Below are positions 1-7,857 of a stretch of 64,000 bases of DNA, one piece after another (positions within the stretch are counted from its first letter, which is position 1; each line of letters opens with the position of its first letter). A program made the translations under genes and the position numbers. The notes beneath the pieces were generated by a model. The model was not told the DNA's origin. It saw only the letters and a program-made list of their open reading frames with translations, and searched no databases. The stretch is from the NCBI RefSeq assembly GCF_000612725.1, contig NZ_HG964458.1, positions 124,001 to 188,000 of the forward strand, read 5' to 3'. This DNA is from Mycolicibacterium austroafricanum. GTDB lineage: Bacteria; Actinomycetota; Actinomycetes; Mycobacteriales; Mycobacteriaceae.

Positions 1-732
1 GCGGGTTCACAGCTGCGTTCGCTGACCCATCCGATCCCCGACGACGACGTGCAGGCGATCTTCACCACCGGCAAGGCCGATTACATCGCCGATTACGCCG
101 AGCGGATGGCGCCGGTGCTGGCCGCAGAGAGGGCGTCGTGGGCACCCGCGGCGGGCAAGCCGCTGCTGGAGCCGTTGCGTGAACTGTTCGAGCCGATCAT
201 GCTGGCCTCCGATCAGATCTGCGACGGCATCGGCTATCCCGTCGAGCTGCGGCTACATTCCCGAGGCCATGAAGAGACCATCGTCCTGGACTTCCCGAAA
301 CGTGCAGTGCGTGAAGCGATTCCGGACGAGAAGTTCCGTTACGGATTCGCCATCGCCCCCGAGCTGGTGCGCACCGTGGTGCGCGACCGGGAGCCGGACT
401 GGGTCAACACGATCTTCCTGTCCACCCGGTTCACGGCGTGGCGCGTCGGCGGGTACAACGAGTACCTGTACACGTTCTTCAAGTGCCTCACCGACGAGCG
501 GATCGCGTACGCCGACGGTTGGTTCGCCGAGGCACACGACGACTGCGCCTCGATCACGTTGGACGGCTGGGAGATTCAGCGGCGCTGTCCGCACCTGAAG
601 GCGGATCTGTCGAAGTTCGGGGTCGTCGAGGGCAACACCTTGACGTGCAACCTGCACGGCTGGCAGTGGAATCTCACGAATGGCCGCTGCCTGACCACCA
701 ACGGGCACGAGTTGCGATCGGCCAAACTGTGA
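1..732 (+). CDS. Rieske [2Fe-2S] domain protein, C-terminal part (5' end outside window)
   Basis: The reading frame is open from base 1, so the start lies upstream and only the last 243 codons are visible. The C-terminus carries a Rieske cluster motif: Cys-Pro-His at 586-594 and Cys-Asn-Leu-His at 646-657, separated by 17 residues, as expected for two Cys and two His ligands of a [2Fe-2S] centre. The preceding 180 residues resemble the C-terminal half of mycobacterial metallo-beta-lactamase-fold proteins fused to a Rieske domain (M. tuberculosis Rv3818-like); that assignment is inference because the metal-binding part is outside the window. A redox or hydroxylase-type role is likely, substrate unknown. 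The stop overlaps the next start by 4 bases (GTGA), so the two are co-translated. Confidence 0.75.
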   Translation, partial: AGSQLRSLTHPIPDDDVQAIFTTGKADYIADYAERMAPVLAAERASWAPAAGKPLLEPLRELFEPIMLASDQICDGIGYPVELRLHSRGHEETIVLDFPKRAVREAIPDEKFRYGFAIAPELVRTVVRDREPDWVNTIFLSTRFTAWRVGGYNEYLYTFFKCLTDERIAYADGWFAEAHDDCASITLDGWEIQRRCPHLKADLSKFGVVEGNTLTCNLHGWQWNLTNGRCLTTNGHELRSAKL

Positions 733-1076
733 CCGCCACGAACGGATCCACCCGGTTCTACGACGACGGCCGCATCCAACTGGACCGCGAGGCGCTCACG
801 TTGCGCCGCTACCACTTTCCGTCGGGAACGTCGAAGATCATCCCGCTGCGCGACATCCTGGGGTACCGGGTGCAAGCGCTCGGCCCGTTCGTCCACCGCT
901 TCCGGCTGTGGGGAAGTTCGGATTTTCGGCGCTGGTTACCCCTGGACATGTACCGGCCGCTGCGGTCCACCATGGTGACGCTCGACGTGGCCGGCGTAAG
1001 GCTGCATCCGGCGTGCACACCGGCACGACCCGACGAGTTCGTCCAGGTCCTCGACGAACTCCTGGACGCCCGTTAG
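729..1076 (+). CDS. Small conserved hypothetical protein, PH-like fold suspected
   Basis: A 115-residue soluble protein starting at a GTG that overlaps the stop of the Rieske gene. Longer in-frame extensions upstream run inside the Rieske gene and are unlikely to be translated. It has no signal peptide or membrane segment. The pattern of a basic N-terminus, an Arg-Tyr-His-Phe strand, and alternating hydrophobic strands ending in a short acidic helix resembles small bacterial PH-like domains, but there is no diagnostic motif. It probably works with the upstream Rieske protein. Function unknown. Confidence 0.7.
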   Translation: MTATNGSTRFYDDGRIQLDREALTLRRYHFPSGTSKIIPLRDILGYRVQALGPFVHRFRLWGSSDFRRWLPLDMYRPLRSTMVTLDVAGVRLHPACTPARPDEFVQVLDELLDAR

Positions 1077-1083
1077 CTTTTCG

Positions 1084-2343
1084 CTAGTTTTTGGGGGTGA
1101 GCACCTCGGTGCCGACGTACGGCACCAGCGCCTCGGGGATCCGTACGCTGCCATCGGGCTGCTGATGGTTCTCCAGGATGGCCACCAGCCAGCGGGTGGT
1201 GGCCAGCGTGCCGTTGAGCGTGGCCGCCGTCTGCGGTTTGCCGTTCTCGTCGCGGTAGCGCACCCCCAACCGGCGGGCCTGGAACGTCGTGCAGTTCGAC
1301 GTCGAGGTCAGCTCGCGGTAGGTCTGCTGGGTCGGCACCCACGCCTCGCAGTCGAACTTGCGCGCCGCCGAAGAGCCCAGATCGCCTGCGGCGATGTCGA
1401 TCACCCGGTACGGCACCTCGATGAGGCCGAGCATCTGTCGCTGCCAGCCGAGAAGACGGTCGTGCTCGGCCTCCGCCTCCTCCGGCCGGCAGTAGACGAA
1501 CCCTTCGACCTTGTCGAACTGGTGCACCCGGATGATGCCCCGGGTGTCCTTGCCGTAGCTGCCTGCTTCCCGGCGGAAACACGACGACCAGCCGGCGTAC
1601 CGCTTCGGGCCCTCCGACAGGTCGAGGATCTCGCCGGAGTGGTAGCCCGCCAGCGGCACCTCGGAGGTTCCGACCAGGTAGAGGTCGTCGGCCTCCACCC
1701 GGTACACCTCGTCGGCGTGGGCGCCGAGGAAGCCGGTGCCCGACATGATCTCGGGCCGCACCAACACCGGCGGGATGACGAGCGTGAATCCGTTCTCGGT
1801 GGCGGTCCGCACCGCGAGCTGGAACAGGCCCAGCTGCAGCAGCGCCCCGAATCCGGTGAGGAAGTAGAAACGTGACCCTGAGACCTTCGCGCCGCGCTCC
1901 ATGTCGATCAGTCCGAGCGACTCCCCGAGCTCGAGGTGGTCCTTCGGATCGGTGAGGGCGGTCGGTTCACCGACGGTGTCGAGCACCACGAAGTCGTCCT
2001 CGCCCCCGGCCGGGACACCGTCGATGATGACGTTCGAGATCGCCATGTGGGCGGCGCTGTAGGCCTTCTCGGCCTCGGCCTGGGCGGACTCCGCGGCCCT
2101 GACCTTGTCGGCCAGCTCCTTGGCGGCGGCCAGCAGGGCGGGCCGCTCCTCGGGTGAGGCCTTCCCGACCAGCCGGCTGGCCGACTTCTGCTCGGCGCGC
2201 AGGTTGTCGGCGGCCGAGATGGCGGCGCGCCTGGCGGTGTCGGCGTCGGCGAGCGCATCGACAAGGCCGGGATCCTCGCCCCGCGCCAGCTGTGATGCAC
2301 GCACGGCGTCCGGATTCTCTCGCAGCACCTTGAGGTCAATCAC
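1084..2343 (-). CDS. serS: Serine--tRNA ligase
   Basis: Charges tRNA-Ser with serine in the cytoplasm. The 419-residue protein begins at GTG with the typical Ile-Asp-Leu-Lys start of bacterial SerRS; frames extending further upstream do not look like SerRS. Residues about 25-105 form the long antiparallel coiled-coil arm that holds tRNA (alternating Ala/Glu/Lys). The class II core follows, with motif 2 around FRREAGSYGKDTRG, which is near invariant in SerRS, and motif 3 near the C-terminus. Length matches mycobacterial SerRS. It is convergent with the preceding small gene (7-base gap) and divergent from the septum-formation gene, sharing a 124-bp promoter region. Confidence 0.97.
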   Translation of the reverse strand: MIDLKVLRENPDAVRASQLARGEDPGLVDALADADTARRAAISAADNLRAEQKSASRLVGKASPEERPALLAAAKELADKVRAAESAQAEAEKAYSAAHMAISNVIIDGVPAGGEDDFVVLDTVGEPTALTDPKDHLELGESLGLIDMERGAKVSGSRFYFLTGFGALLQLGLFQLAVRTATENGFTLVIPPVLVRPEIMSGTGFLGAHADEVYRVEADDLYLVGTSEVPLAGYHSGEILDLSEGPKRYAGWSSCFRREAGSYGKDTRGIIRVHQFDKVEGFVYCRPEEAEAEHDRLLGWQRQMLGLIEVPYRVIDIAAGDLGSSAARKFDCEAWVPTQQTYRELTSTSNCTTFQARRLGVRYRDENGKPQTAATLNGTLATTRWLVAILENHQQPDGSVRIPEALVPYVGTEVLTPKN

Positions 2344-2476
2344 GCGCGCAACCCTACGGGGTCGGGCGGCGACCTGGCACAACCGCTGAGGGCCGCAGCC
2401 GGGGCGGCTCCAGCCGCATAACGTTACAACTGCATCACTTGTCACAGCGCCTGACACGCCTGTCACAATGGAGCGG

Positions 2477-3850
2477 ATGTCAGAGATACCCGGACCGGCA
2501 CCCGGTCCCTGGTGGAGGAGCCTGCAGGCCGCGTCGACCCGGCGCGCGCTGCTGTTGACGGCGCTCGGTGGCCTCCTGATCGCCGGTGTCATCACCGCCC
2601 TGCCCAAGGCCGACCCGACCGGGGGGCTGACCGCCAACTCGATCTCCCTCGGACCGCGCGGCAACGACACCTTCGACCACGCCAAGAGTGGCGACTGCCT
2701 CAACTGGCCGGACCGCACCCCCGATGCGGCCGAGGTGGTGGACTGCGCCGCCGAGCACCGTTTCGAGGTGGCGGAGTCGGTGGACATGCGGACTTTCCCC
2801 GGCAGCGAGTACGGTCCCGACGCCGCTCCCCCGTCCGCGGCGCGTATCCAGCAGATCAGCCAGGAACAGTGCTCGGCCGCGGTCAAGCGTTACCTGGGCG
2901 CCCGTTTCGACCCCAACAGCCGGTTCACGATCAGCATGTTGTGGTCCGGGGACAAGGCATGGCGGCAGTCCGGCGAGCGTCGGATGTTGTGCGGCCTGCA
3001 ACTGCCGGGCCCGAACAACCAGCAGCTGGCATTCCAGGGCAAGGTCGCCGAGATCGACCAGTCCAAGGTGTGGCCGGCAGGCACCTGCCTCGGCATCGAT
3101 CCGGCGACCAACCAGCCCACCGACATCCCGATCGACTGTGCGGCACCGCACGCCATGGAGGTGACCGGTGCGGTCAACCTGGCCGCCAAGTTCCCCGACG
3201 TGCTGCCGGCCGAGGCCGAGCAGGACACCTTCATCAAGGACGAGTGCACCAAGATGACGGACGCCTACCTGGCGCCGATCAAGTTGCGCGAGACCACGCT
3301 GACGCTGATCTACAGCACGGTGTCTCTGCCGAGCTGGGCTGCGGGCAGCCGCCAGGTGTCGTGCAGCATCGGTGCCACCCTCGGCAACGGCGGGTGGTCG
3401 ACGCTGCTCAACAGCGCCAAGGGTCCGCTGATGATCAATGGCCAGCCCCCGGTTCCGCCCCCGGACATCCCCGAGGAGCGGCTCACCCTGCCCGCGATCC
3501 CGGTGCCCGACTCGTCGTCCGACAGCTCCTCGGATTCCTCCGGTTCGTCGAGTTCGTCGGGTTCGACCTATGACGAGAGCGAAAGCCCGCAGCAGACCGT
3601 GCACGGCCCGCAGCCCACCACGGCACCGACGCAGACCGAGGAGCCGGCCGGGCAGGCCCCGCCGGGGCAGGGCAACACGTTCCTCAACGGCCCGCCGCCG
3701 GCGCCACCGGCACCGCCCGCCGGACCGCTGCCACCGGCACCGCCCGGGGCACCGCTGCCACCGGCTCCGCCCGCCGAAGTGGTGCCGCCGCCTGCAGAGG
3801 TGCTGCCACCCCCGCCGGCTCCGCTACCGCCGCCTCCACCGGGGATATAA
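2477..3850 (+). CDS. Septum-formation family membrane protein (Rv3835-like)
   Basis: A 457-residue membrane-anchored protein. A short cytoplasmic N-terminus is followed by one membrane segment (about residues 24-43), then two related extracytoplasmic septum-formation domains, each with Asp-Cys and Cys-Xaa-Xaa-Xaa-His features (DCLNW near residue 72, CLG near 200), and a Ser-rich then Pro/Ala-rich low-complexity tail from about residue 340 that may span the cell wall. Start chosen at the second ATG; an ATG three codons upstream is the alternative. Homologs are linked to septation in actinobacteria, but the biochemical role is unknown. It is 4 bases from the downstream metalloprotein gene, so probably co-transcribed with it. 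Confidence 0.85.
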   Translation: MSEIPGPAPGPWWRSLQAASTRRALLLTALGGLLIAGVITALPKADPTGGLTANSISLGPRGNDTFDHAKSGDCLNWPDRTPDAAEVVDCAAEHRFEVAESVDMRTFPGSEYGPDAAPPSAARIQQISQEQCSAAVKRYLGARFDPNSRFTISMLWSGDKAWRQSGERRMLCGLQLPGPNNQQLAFQGKVAEIDQSKVWPAGTCLGIDPATNQPTDIPIDCAAPHAMEVTGAVNLAAKFPDVLPAEAEQDTFIKDECTKMTDAYLAPIKLRETTLTLIYSTVSLPSWAAGSRQVSCSIGATLGNGGWSTLLNSAKGPLMINGQPPVPPPDIPEERLTLPAIPVPDSSSDSSSDSSGSSSSSGSTYDESESPQQTVHGPQPTTAPTQTEEPAGQAPPGQGNTFLNGPPPAPPAPPAGPLPPAPPGAPLPPAPPAEVVPPPAEVLPPPPAPLPPPPPGI

Positions 3851-3854
3851 GCCG

Positions 3855-4208
3855 GTGACCGTGCGGATGAGCCCGCAACGGTTCGAAGAGTTGGTCGGCG
3901 ACGCGCTCGATCTCGTCCCGCCCCAGCTGGCCAAGGCGATCGACAACGTGGTGGTCCTGGTTGCCGACCGCAACGAGGAGGAACCGGACCTGCTCGGGCT
4001 CTACGAGGGAATCGCGTTGACCGAGCGGGACTCCTGGTATGCCGCCGGGTCGCTGCCGGACACCATCACCATCTACCGCGACGCGCTACTGGACATCTGC
4101 GACAGCGACCAGCAGGTCGTCGACGAAGTCGCCATCACGGTCATCCACGAGATCGCGCACCACTTCGGTATCGACGACGATCGGCTGCACGAGCTGGGCT
4201 GGGGCTGA
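3855..4208 (+). CDS. Zincin-like metallopeptidase family protein (Rv3836-like)
   Basis: A 117-residue cytoplasmic protein with a C-terminal HEIAHHFGIDDDRLHELGW block: the HExxH zinc motif with a downstream acidic residue and a second His, characteristic of the small actinobacterial metallopeptidase family (DUF1025-like, also called possible zinc metallopeptidase). The GTG start is 4 bases after the stop of the septum-formation gene. No signal peptide is present. The genes are adjacent in the same order in M. tuberculosis (Rv3835-Rv3836), which suggests a shared role in cell division or envelope processing, though peptidase activity has to my knowledge not been shown. Confidence 0.85.
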   Translation: MTVRMSPQRFEELVGDALDLVPPQLAKAIDNVVVLVADRNEEEPDLLGLYEGIALTERDSWYAAGSLPDTITIYRDALLDICDSDQQVVDEVAITVIHEIAHHFGIDDDRLHELGWG

Positions 4209-4271
4209 CCGGATCGCGAAATGGCCGCGCGGCAACCGGAATCCGTCACCGGCGAGTGCTATGAACGGCAC

Positions 4272-4472
4272 ATGACCAATCAGTGCCGCGCCTGCCGTCT
4301 TGGGCTGGAGCACTGCCACGGCGCTCTCATCCACCACCCCTACCGCCGCACCGAATGCACCGAGGACGGCTGCGTCATCGCCGCCGGCGTCCACGAACTG
4401 CATCTCGACTGCGTCGCCGTAGGGTGTGCCTGCGACGAGGCGGCGCAGCTCTCACCCCATCGGGTCGGCTGA
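4272..4472 (+). CDS. Small cysteine-rich protein
   Basis: A 66-residue protein with eight Cys and several His, including an N-terminal Cys-Xaa-Xaa-Cys (residues 5-8) and Cys-Xaa-Cys near residues 52-54, suggesting a zinc or other metal-binding fold. The ATG at 4272 is preferred because the Cys-rich part starts there; an in-frame ATG at 4221 would add 17 residues. Its last 21 bases overlap the 3' end of the convergent phosphatase gene. No family is recognised and no equivalent is remembered at this position in M. tuberculosis. Confidence 0.6.
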   Translation: MTNQCRACRLGLEHCHGALIHHPYRRTECTEDGCVIAAGVHELHLDCVAVGCACDEAAQLSPHRVG

Positions 4473-5156
4473 CTGCGCCGCTTCCGGACTGGTGACGACG
4501 GGCGCCTCCGGCCCGAACGGCGGGGTGAGCTTGCCCCACTGCACACAGCTCCACCGACCTTCGGTCACCGGGGCCAGCACCACCGATTCGGTGTTGGCCA
4601 GATGATGGTCGACGGCGAATCCACTGTCGACGCCCGCGAGGACCGCGGCGACGAGCCTGATGGCGGCGCCGTGGCTGACCACGACGATGTCGCCGTGCCA
4701 TGACCCGTCCTCGAGGTACCGCATACGCAGCTGTTCGAGCACCGGCACGTACCGGTCGAGCACCTGCTGGGCGGACTCACCGCCGGGCATCGCGAGGTCG
4801 AGTTCGCCGCCGTGCCAGCGCTGGTAGATGGCGTTGAACTCATCGTGCGCCGCCTCGTCGCAGCGATCCTCCAGGTGACCGACCTGAACCTCGTGGAGGC
4901 CTTCGAACTCGAGCGTGCCGGACTGGGATCGGATGACGCCGCTGAGCTCCGAATAGATGTGGCCGGCCGTCTGGACGGCCCGTGTGGCGATCGAGTGCGT
5001 GACCATCGCGGGCGGACGGGTCAGCTCGCGGGCGAAAGTCCGGGCCTGCTCGCGACCCAGATCGGTCAGTTCGGCGCCCGGGGGTCTGGTGTCCAGGCGC
5101 CGCGCCACGTTCCCGTGCGACTGGCCGTGGCGCACCAGCACGAGACGTCCGCTCAC
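4452..5156 (-). CDS. Histidine phosphatase family protein (Rv3837c-like)
   Basis: A 234-residue cytoplasmic protein of the phosphoglycerate mutase/acid phosphatase superfamily. The N-terminal LVLVRHGQSHGN holds the catalytic RHG; a later Glu-Gly-Leu and a C-terminal VVSHGAAIRL block supply the other catalytic His. The GTG start overlaps the pheA stop by 4 bases (GTGA), so it is translationally coupled to pheA, the same arrangement as Rv3838c-Rv3837c. Substrate not predictable; broad phosphatase or mutase activity is expected from the family. Confidence 0.9.
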   Translation of the reverse strand: MSGRLVLVRHGQSHGNVARRLDTRPPGAELTDLGREQARTFARELTRPPAMVTHSIATRAVQTAGHIYSELSGVIRSQSGTLEFEGLHEVQVGHLEDRCDEAAHDEFNAIYQRWHGGELDLAMPGGESAQQVLDRYVPVLEQLRMRYLEDGSWHGDIVVVSHGAAIRLVAAVLAGVDSGFAVDHHLANTESVVLAPVTEGRWSCVQWGKLTPPFGPEAPVVTSPEAAQSADPMG

Positions 5157-6091
5157 GGCCGGCCCTCCCGCAGCCCTTCCAGCCAGGATGCCGACTCGTC
5201 CATCGGCGGGGGCGCGGCGCCGACCACGTCACCCGTCGGCCACGAGCCCAGATAACGCACATCGGCGCAGCGCCGGTGCAGCGCCCGCAGCGCCTCGGCG
5301 ACCGGGGGGTCCTCGATGTGGCCGACGAAATCCAGAAAGAACTTGTAGGTGCCCAGCCCGGTGCGGGTGGGCCGGGACTCGATGCGGGTCAGGTCGATGT
5401 CGCGGACCGCCAGCTCCGTCATCGCCGAGACCAGGGCACCGGGCACGTTGTCGAGCTGCAGCACCACCGACGTGCGGTCGGCGCCGGTGCATTTCGGTGG
5501 CGGCCCGGGCCGACCCACCAGCACGAACCGGGTCCGGGCGTTCGGCTCGTCGACTACGTCCGCCGCCAGCGCCTCGAGCCCGTAGCGCTGCGTCGCAAGC
5601 GCCGTGCTGACCCCGGCATCGGCGCGGCCGGCGGCGACGTCCTGCGCCGCAGCGGCATTCGAATTCGCCGGAACCACTTCGGCTTCGGGCAGGTGTGCGG
5701 CCAGCCACCGCCTGACCTGGGCGGCGGCCACGGGATAGGCCGCCACCGTGCGGACGTCCGCGGCGGCGGTCCCGGGGCGAACCGCGATCGTGAACGAGAC
5801 GTCGAGGGTCAGCTCGGCGTAGATCTGCAGGGCGGCGCCATCGGCAAGGCTGTCCAGCGTCGGGATTACGGACCCGTCGATCGAGTTCTCGATCGGCACG
5901 CACGCGAAGTCCGCGTCACCAGACCGCACGGCGGCCAACGCGGCGGACGTGCTGTCGGCGGCGATTGGAGTGACCTCGTCGGCGCCCGCGGCGTCCGGCG
6001 CGGTGGACGGGATCAGCCCGTGGGCCTGGAGGGCGCGCAGCGCGGCCTCGGTGAACGTCCCCTCGGGTCCGAGGTATGCGATGCCGGGCAC
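5153..6091 (-). CDS. pheA: Prephenate dehydratase
   Basis: Converts prephenate to phenylpyruvate in phenylalanine biosynthesis. The 312-residue protein begins at GTG with LGPEGTFTEAAL, the conserved N-terminal motif, and carries the catalytic Thr-Arg-Phe (TRF) near residue 188. A C-terminal ACT domain (about 205-280) contains the GALV and ESRP motifs that bind phenylalanine for feedback control. Monofunctional, without a chorismate mutase domain, as in other mycobacteria. First gene of a two-gene operon with the phosphatase; divergent from the DUF2470 gene. Confidence 0.96.
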   Translation of the reverse strand: MPGIAYLGPEGTFTEAALRALQAHGLIPSTAPDAAGADEVTPIAADSTSAALAAVRSGDADFACVPIENSIDGSVIPTLDSLADGAALQIYAELTLDVSFTIAVRPGTAAADVRTVAAYPVAAAQVRRWLAAHLPEAEVVPANSNAAAAQDVAAGRADAGVSTALATQRYGLEALAADVVDEPNARTRFVLVGRPGPPPKCTGADRTSVVLQLDNVPGALVSAMTELAVRDIDLTRIESRPTRTGLGTYKFFLDFVGHIEDPPVAEALRALHRRCADVRYLGSWPTGDVVGAAPPPMDESASWLEGLREGRP

Positions 6092-6165
6092 CGCACCACT
6101 TTATCGGTTTGCCCGGTAATCCCATTCCGCTGCGCGAAGGCCTTGCGCCGTCAGCCCCGCAGTAG

Positions 6166-6184
6166 TTAAGTTAGGCTCACCTTA
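6166..6184. promoter_or_regulatory. IdeR (iron-dependent repressor) box
   Basis: The 19-mer TTAAGTTAGGCTCACCTTA matches 16 of 19 positions of the mycobacterial IdeR/DtxR consensus. It lies 17 bases before the DUF2470 start, where bound IdeR-Fe would block transcription when iron is sufficient. The equivalent M. tuberculosis gene (Rv3839) is a reported member of the IdeR regulon. Confidence 0.85.
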
Positions 6185-6200
6185 CCAACAGAGAGGCGGC

Positions 6201-7004
6201 GTGATGGCATCCCCGGCACCCACTTCAGCCCCCACGACGGCAGAGCGCATCCGCAGCGCGTGCGCGCGGTCCGGCGGCGCAATGCTGGCCGTCGAGGGCC
6301 TTGATCCCACCACCACGCCGGTACACCACCTGCTCGACGACGGGTCGTTCGCGATCACCGTGCCCTGCGACGGATCGCTGGTCGCAACGGTCGTCTCCGC
6401 GGGCAACGCCGGCGTGCAGGCAGTGTTGGAGATGACGGACTACGCACCGCTGCCGCTGCGCGAGCCGGTCCGGTCGCTGGTCTGGATCCAGGGCAGGCTG
6501 CGGGACGTGCCGATCGGCGAGGTTCCCGCACTGCTGGACCTGATCGCCAGTACCGAGCCCAATCCCGCTCTGCTGCAGGTTAATTCAGGGTCTTCTCAGG
6601 GCGAGGGAGACACCCGTTTGGCGTTGATGCGCCTGGAGATCGAATCCGTGGTCGTCGCCGACGCGACCGGTGCCGAGTCCGTCGCGCTCAGCGCACTGCT
6701 CGGTGCCCGACCGGATCCGTTCTGCGGCATGGAGTCCTGCTGGCTGCAGCACATGGAGTCGGCGCACCGGGACGTCGTCGACCGCCTTGCCGCCCGCCTG
6801 CCCGCCTCGCTGCGCCGGGGCCGGGTGCGGCCGCTGGGCCTGGACCGCTACGGCGTGCAGTTGCGGGTGGAGGGCGCCGACGGTGACCACGATGTCCGGC
6901 TGCCGTTCGCCCATCCGGTCGATGATGTGACGGGCCTGAGCCAGGCCATCCGGGTGCTGATGGGCTGCCCCTTCCTCAACGGGCTGCGCGCACGCGGCGC
7001 GTGA
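6201..7004 (+). CDS. DUF2470 domain protein, HugZ-like (Rv3839-like), iron-regulated
   Basis: A 267-residue cytoplasmic protein beginning at GTG (6201; an ATG follows one codon later). The N-terminal 165 residues look like an FMN-binding split-barrel region and the C-terminal 90 residues are a DUF2470 domain, with the run LGLDRYG typical of that family. This domain combination occurs in HugZ-type heme-utilisation proteins, so a role in heme iron release or use is inferred. The IdeR box directly upstream supports expression under iron limitation. Confidence 0.85.
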   Translation: MMASPAPTSAPTTAERIRSACARSGGAMLAVEGLDPTTTPVHHLLDDGSFAITVPCDGSLVATVVSAGNAGVQAVLEMTDYAPLPLREPVRSLVWIQGRLRDVPIGEVPALLDLIASTEPNPALLQVNSGSSQGEGDTRLALMRLEIESVVVADATGAESVALSALLGARPDPFCGMESCWLQHMESAHRDVVDRLAARLPASLRRGRVRPLGLDRYGVQLRVEGADGDHDVRLPFAHPVDDVTGLSQAIRVLMGCPFLNGLRARGA

Positions 7005-7032
7005 GCGCCGCGCCGTCCGGGCGCCCGCTACC

Positions 7033-7809
7033 GTGACTGCGGTGAGCGCGACCGACGACGAACCCACCGACGCGCAGCGGCGCGCCCTGCGAATCGAGAT
7101 CGCCGTCGTCCTTGCCGTCACGTTCGCCCTCAGCGCCTACACCGCGCTGCTCAGCCTGATCGAGAGTGTGCTGCTCGGCCTGTCCGGCCAGACCATCGCG
7201 CTCAACCCGACCCGCTCGCCGTTCGATCTGATCGACCTCGGACTGAACCTGGCCCGGCTGTTCCAGCTGCTGGCCTGGGGGGCGCTCGCGGTGTACCTGC
7301 TGTGGCGCAGCGGCGACGGTCCCGCCCGCATCGGCCTGGGCCGAATCTGTTGGCGCCGAGACCTTCTCGGCGGGGTCGGGCTGGCGATGCTGATCGGGGT
7401 GCCCGGCCTGGCGCTGTATCAGATCGCCCGCATCCTCGGGCTCAACGCCTCGGTCGAACCCGCCGAGCTCAACGACACCTGGTGGCGTATCCCGCTGCTC
7501 CTGCTGCTGTCCTTCGGCAACGGATGGGCCGAGGAGGTGATCGTCGTCGGCTTCCTGCTCACCCGGCTGCGCCAGCTCAGGGTCAATCCGTGGCTGGCGC
7601 TGGTGATCTCGAGCCTGCTACGCGGTCTCTATCACCTCTATCAGGGTTTCGGCGCGGGGCTGGGCAACGTCGCGATGGGGTTGGTGTTCGGCTACACCTG
7701 GCAGCGCACGGGCCGGCTGTGGCCGCTGATCATCGCGCACACGCTGATCGATGCCGTCGCATTCGTCGGGTATTCGCTGCTTCACGGTCGGCTCGGCTGG
7801 CTGATCTGA
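7033..7809 (+). CDS. CPBP family intramembrane protease
   Basis: A 258-residue protein with about six to seven membrane segments. The CAAX protease/bacteriocin-processing (CPBP) signature is present: a Glu-Glu pair in WAEEVIVVGF, then His in LLRGLYHLYQG and His in IIAHTLID near the C-terminus. The usual EExxxR arginine is replaced by Val-Gly in this copy, so activity cannot be taken for granted. Start at GTG 7033 (alternative GTG 7042). It sits 28 bases after the DUF2470 gene; no evidence of co-regulation beyond orientation. Confidence 0.85.
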   Translation: MTAVSATDDEPTDAQRRALRIEIAVVLAVTFALSAYTALLSLIESVLLGLSGQTIALNPTRSPFDLIDLGLNLARLFQLLAWGALAVYLLWRSGDGPARIGLGRICWRRDLLGGVGLAMLIGVPGLALYQIARILGLNASVEPAELNDTWWRIPLLLLLSFGNGWAEEVIVVGFLLTRLRQLRVNPWLALVISSLLRGLYHLYQGFGAGLGNVAMGLVFGYTWQRTGRLWPLIIAHTLIDAVAFVGYSLLHGRLGWLI

Positions 7810-7857
7810 ACGCGCGGCGTCACCGCCACCCGTGCTGCCGGCGCGTACATTCTTGTC

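Noticed and set aside
2480..3604. A 374-codon frame antisense to the septum-formation gene
   Set aside because: Shadow frame; the plus strand has a membrane anchor, a domain pattern and conserved gene order.
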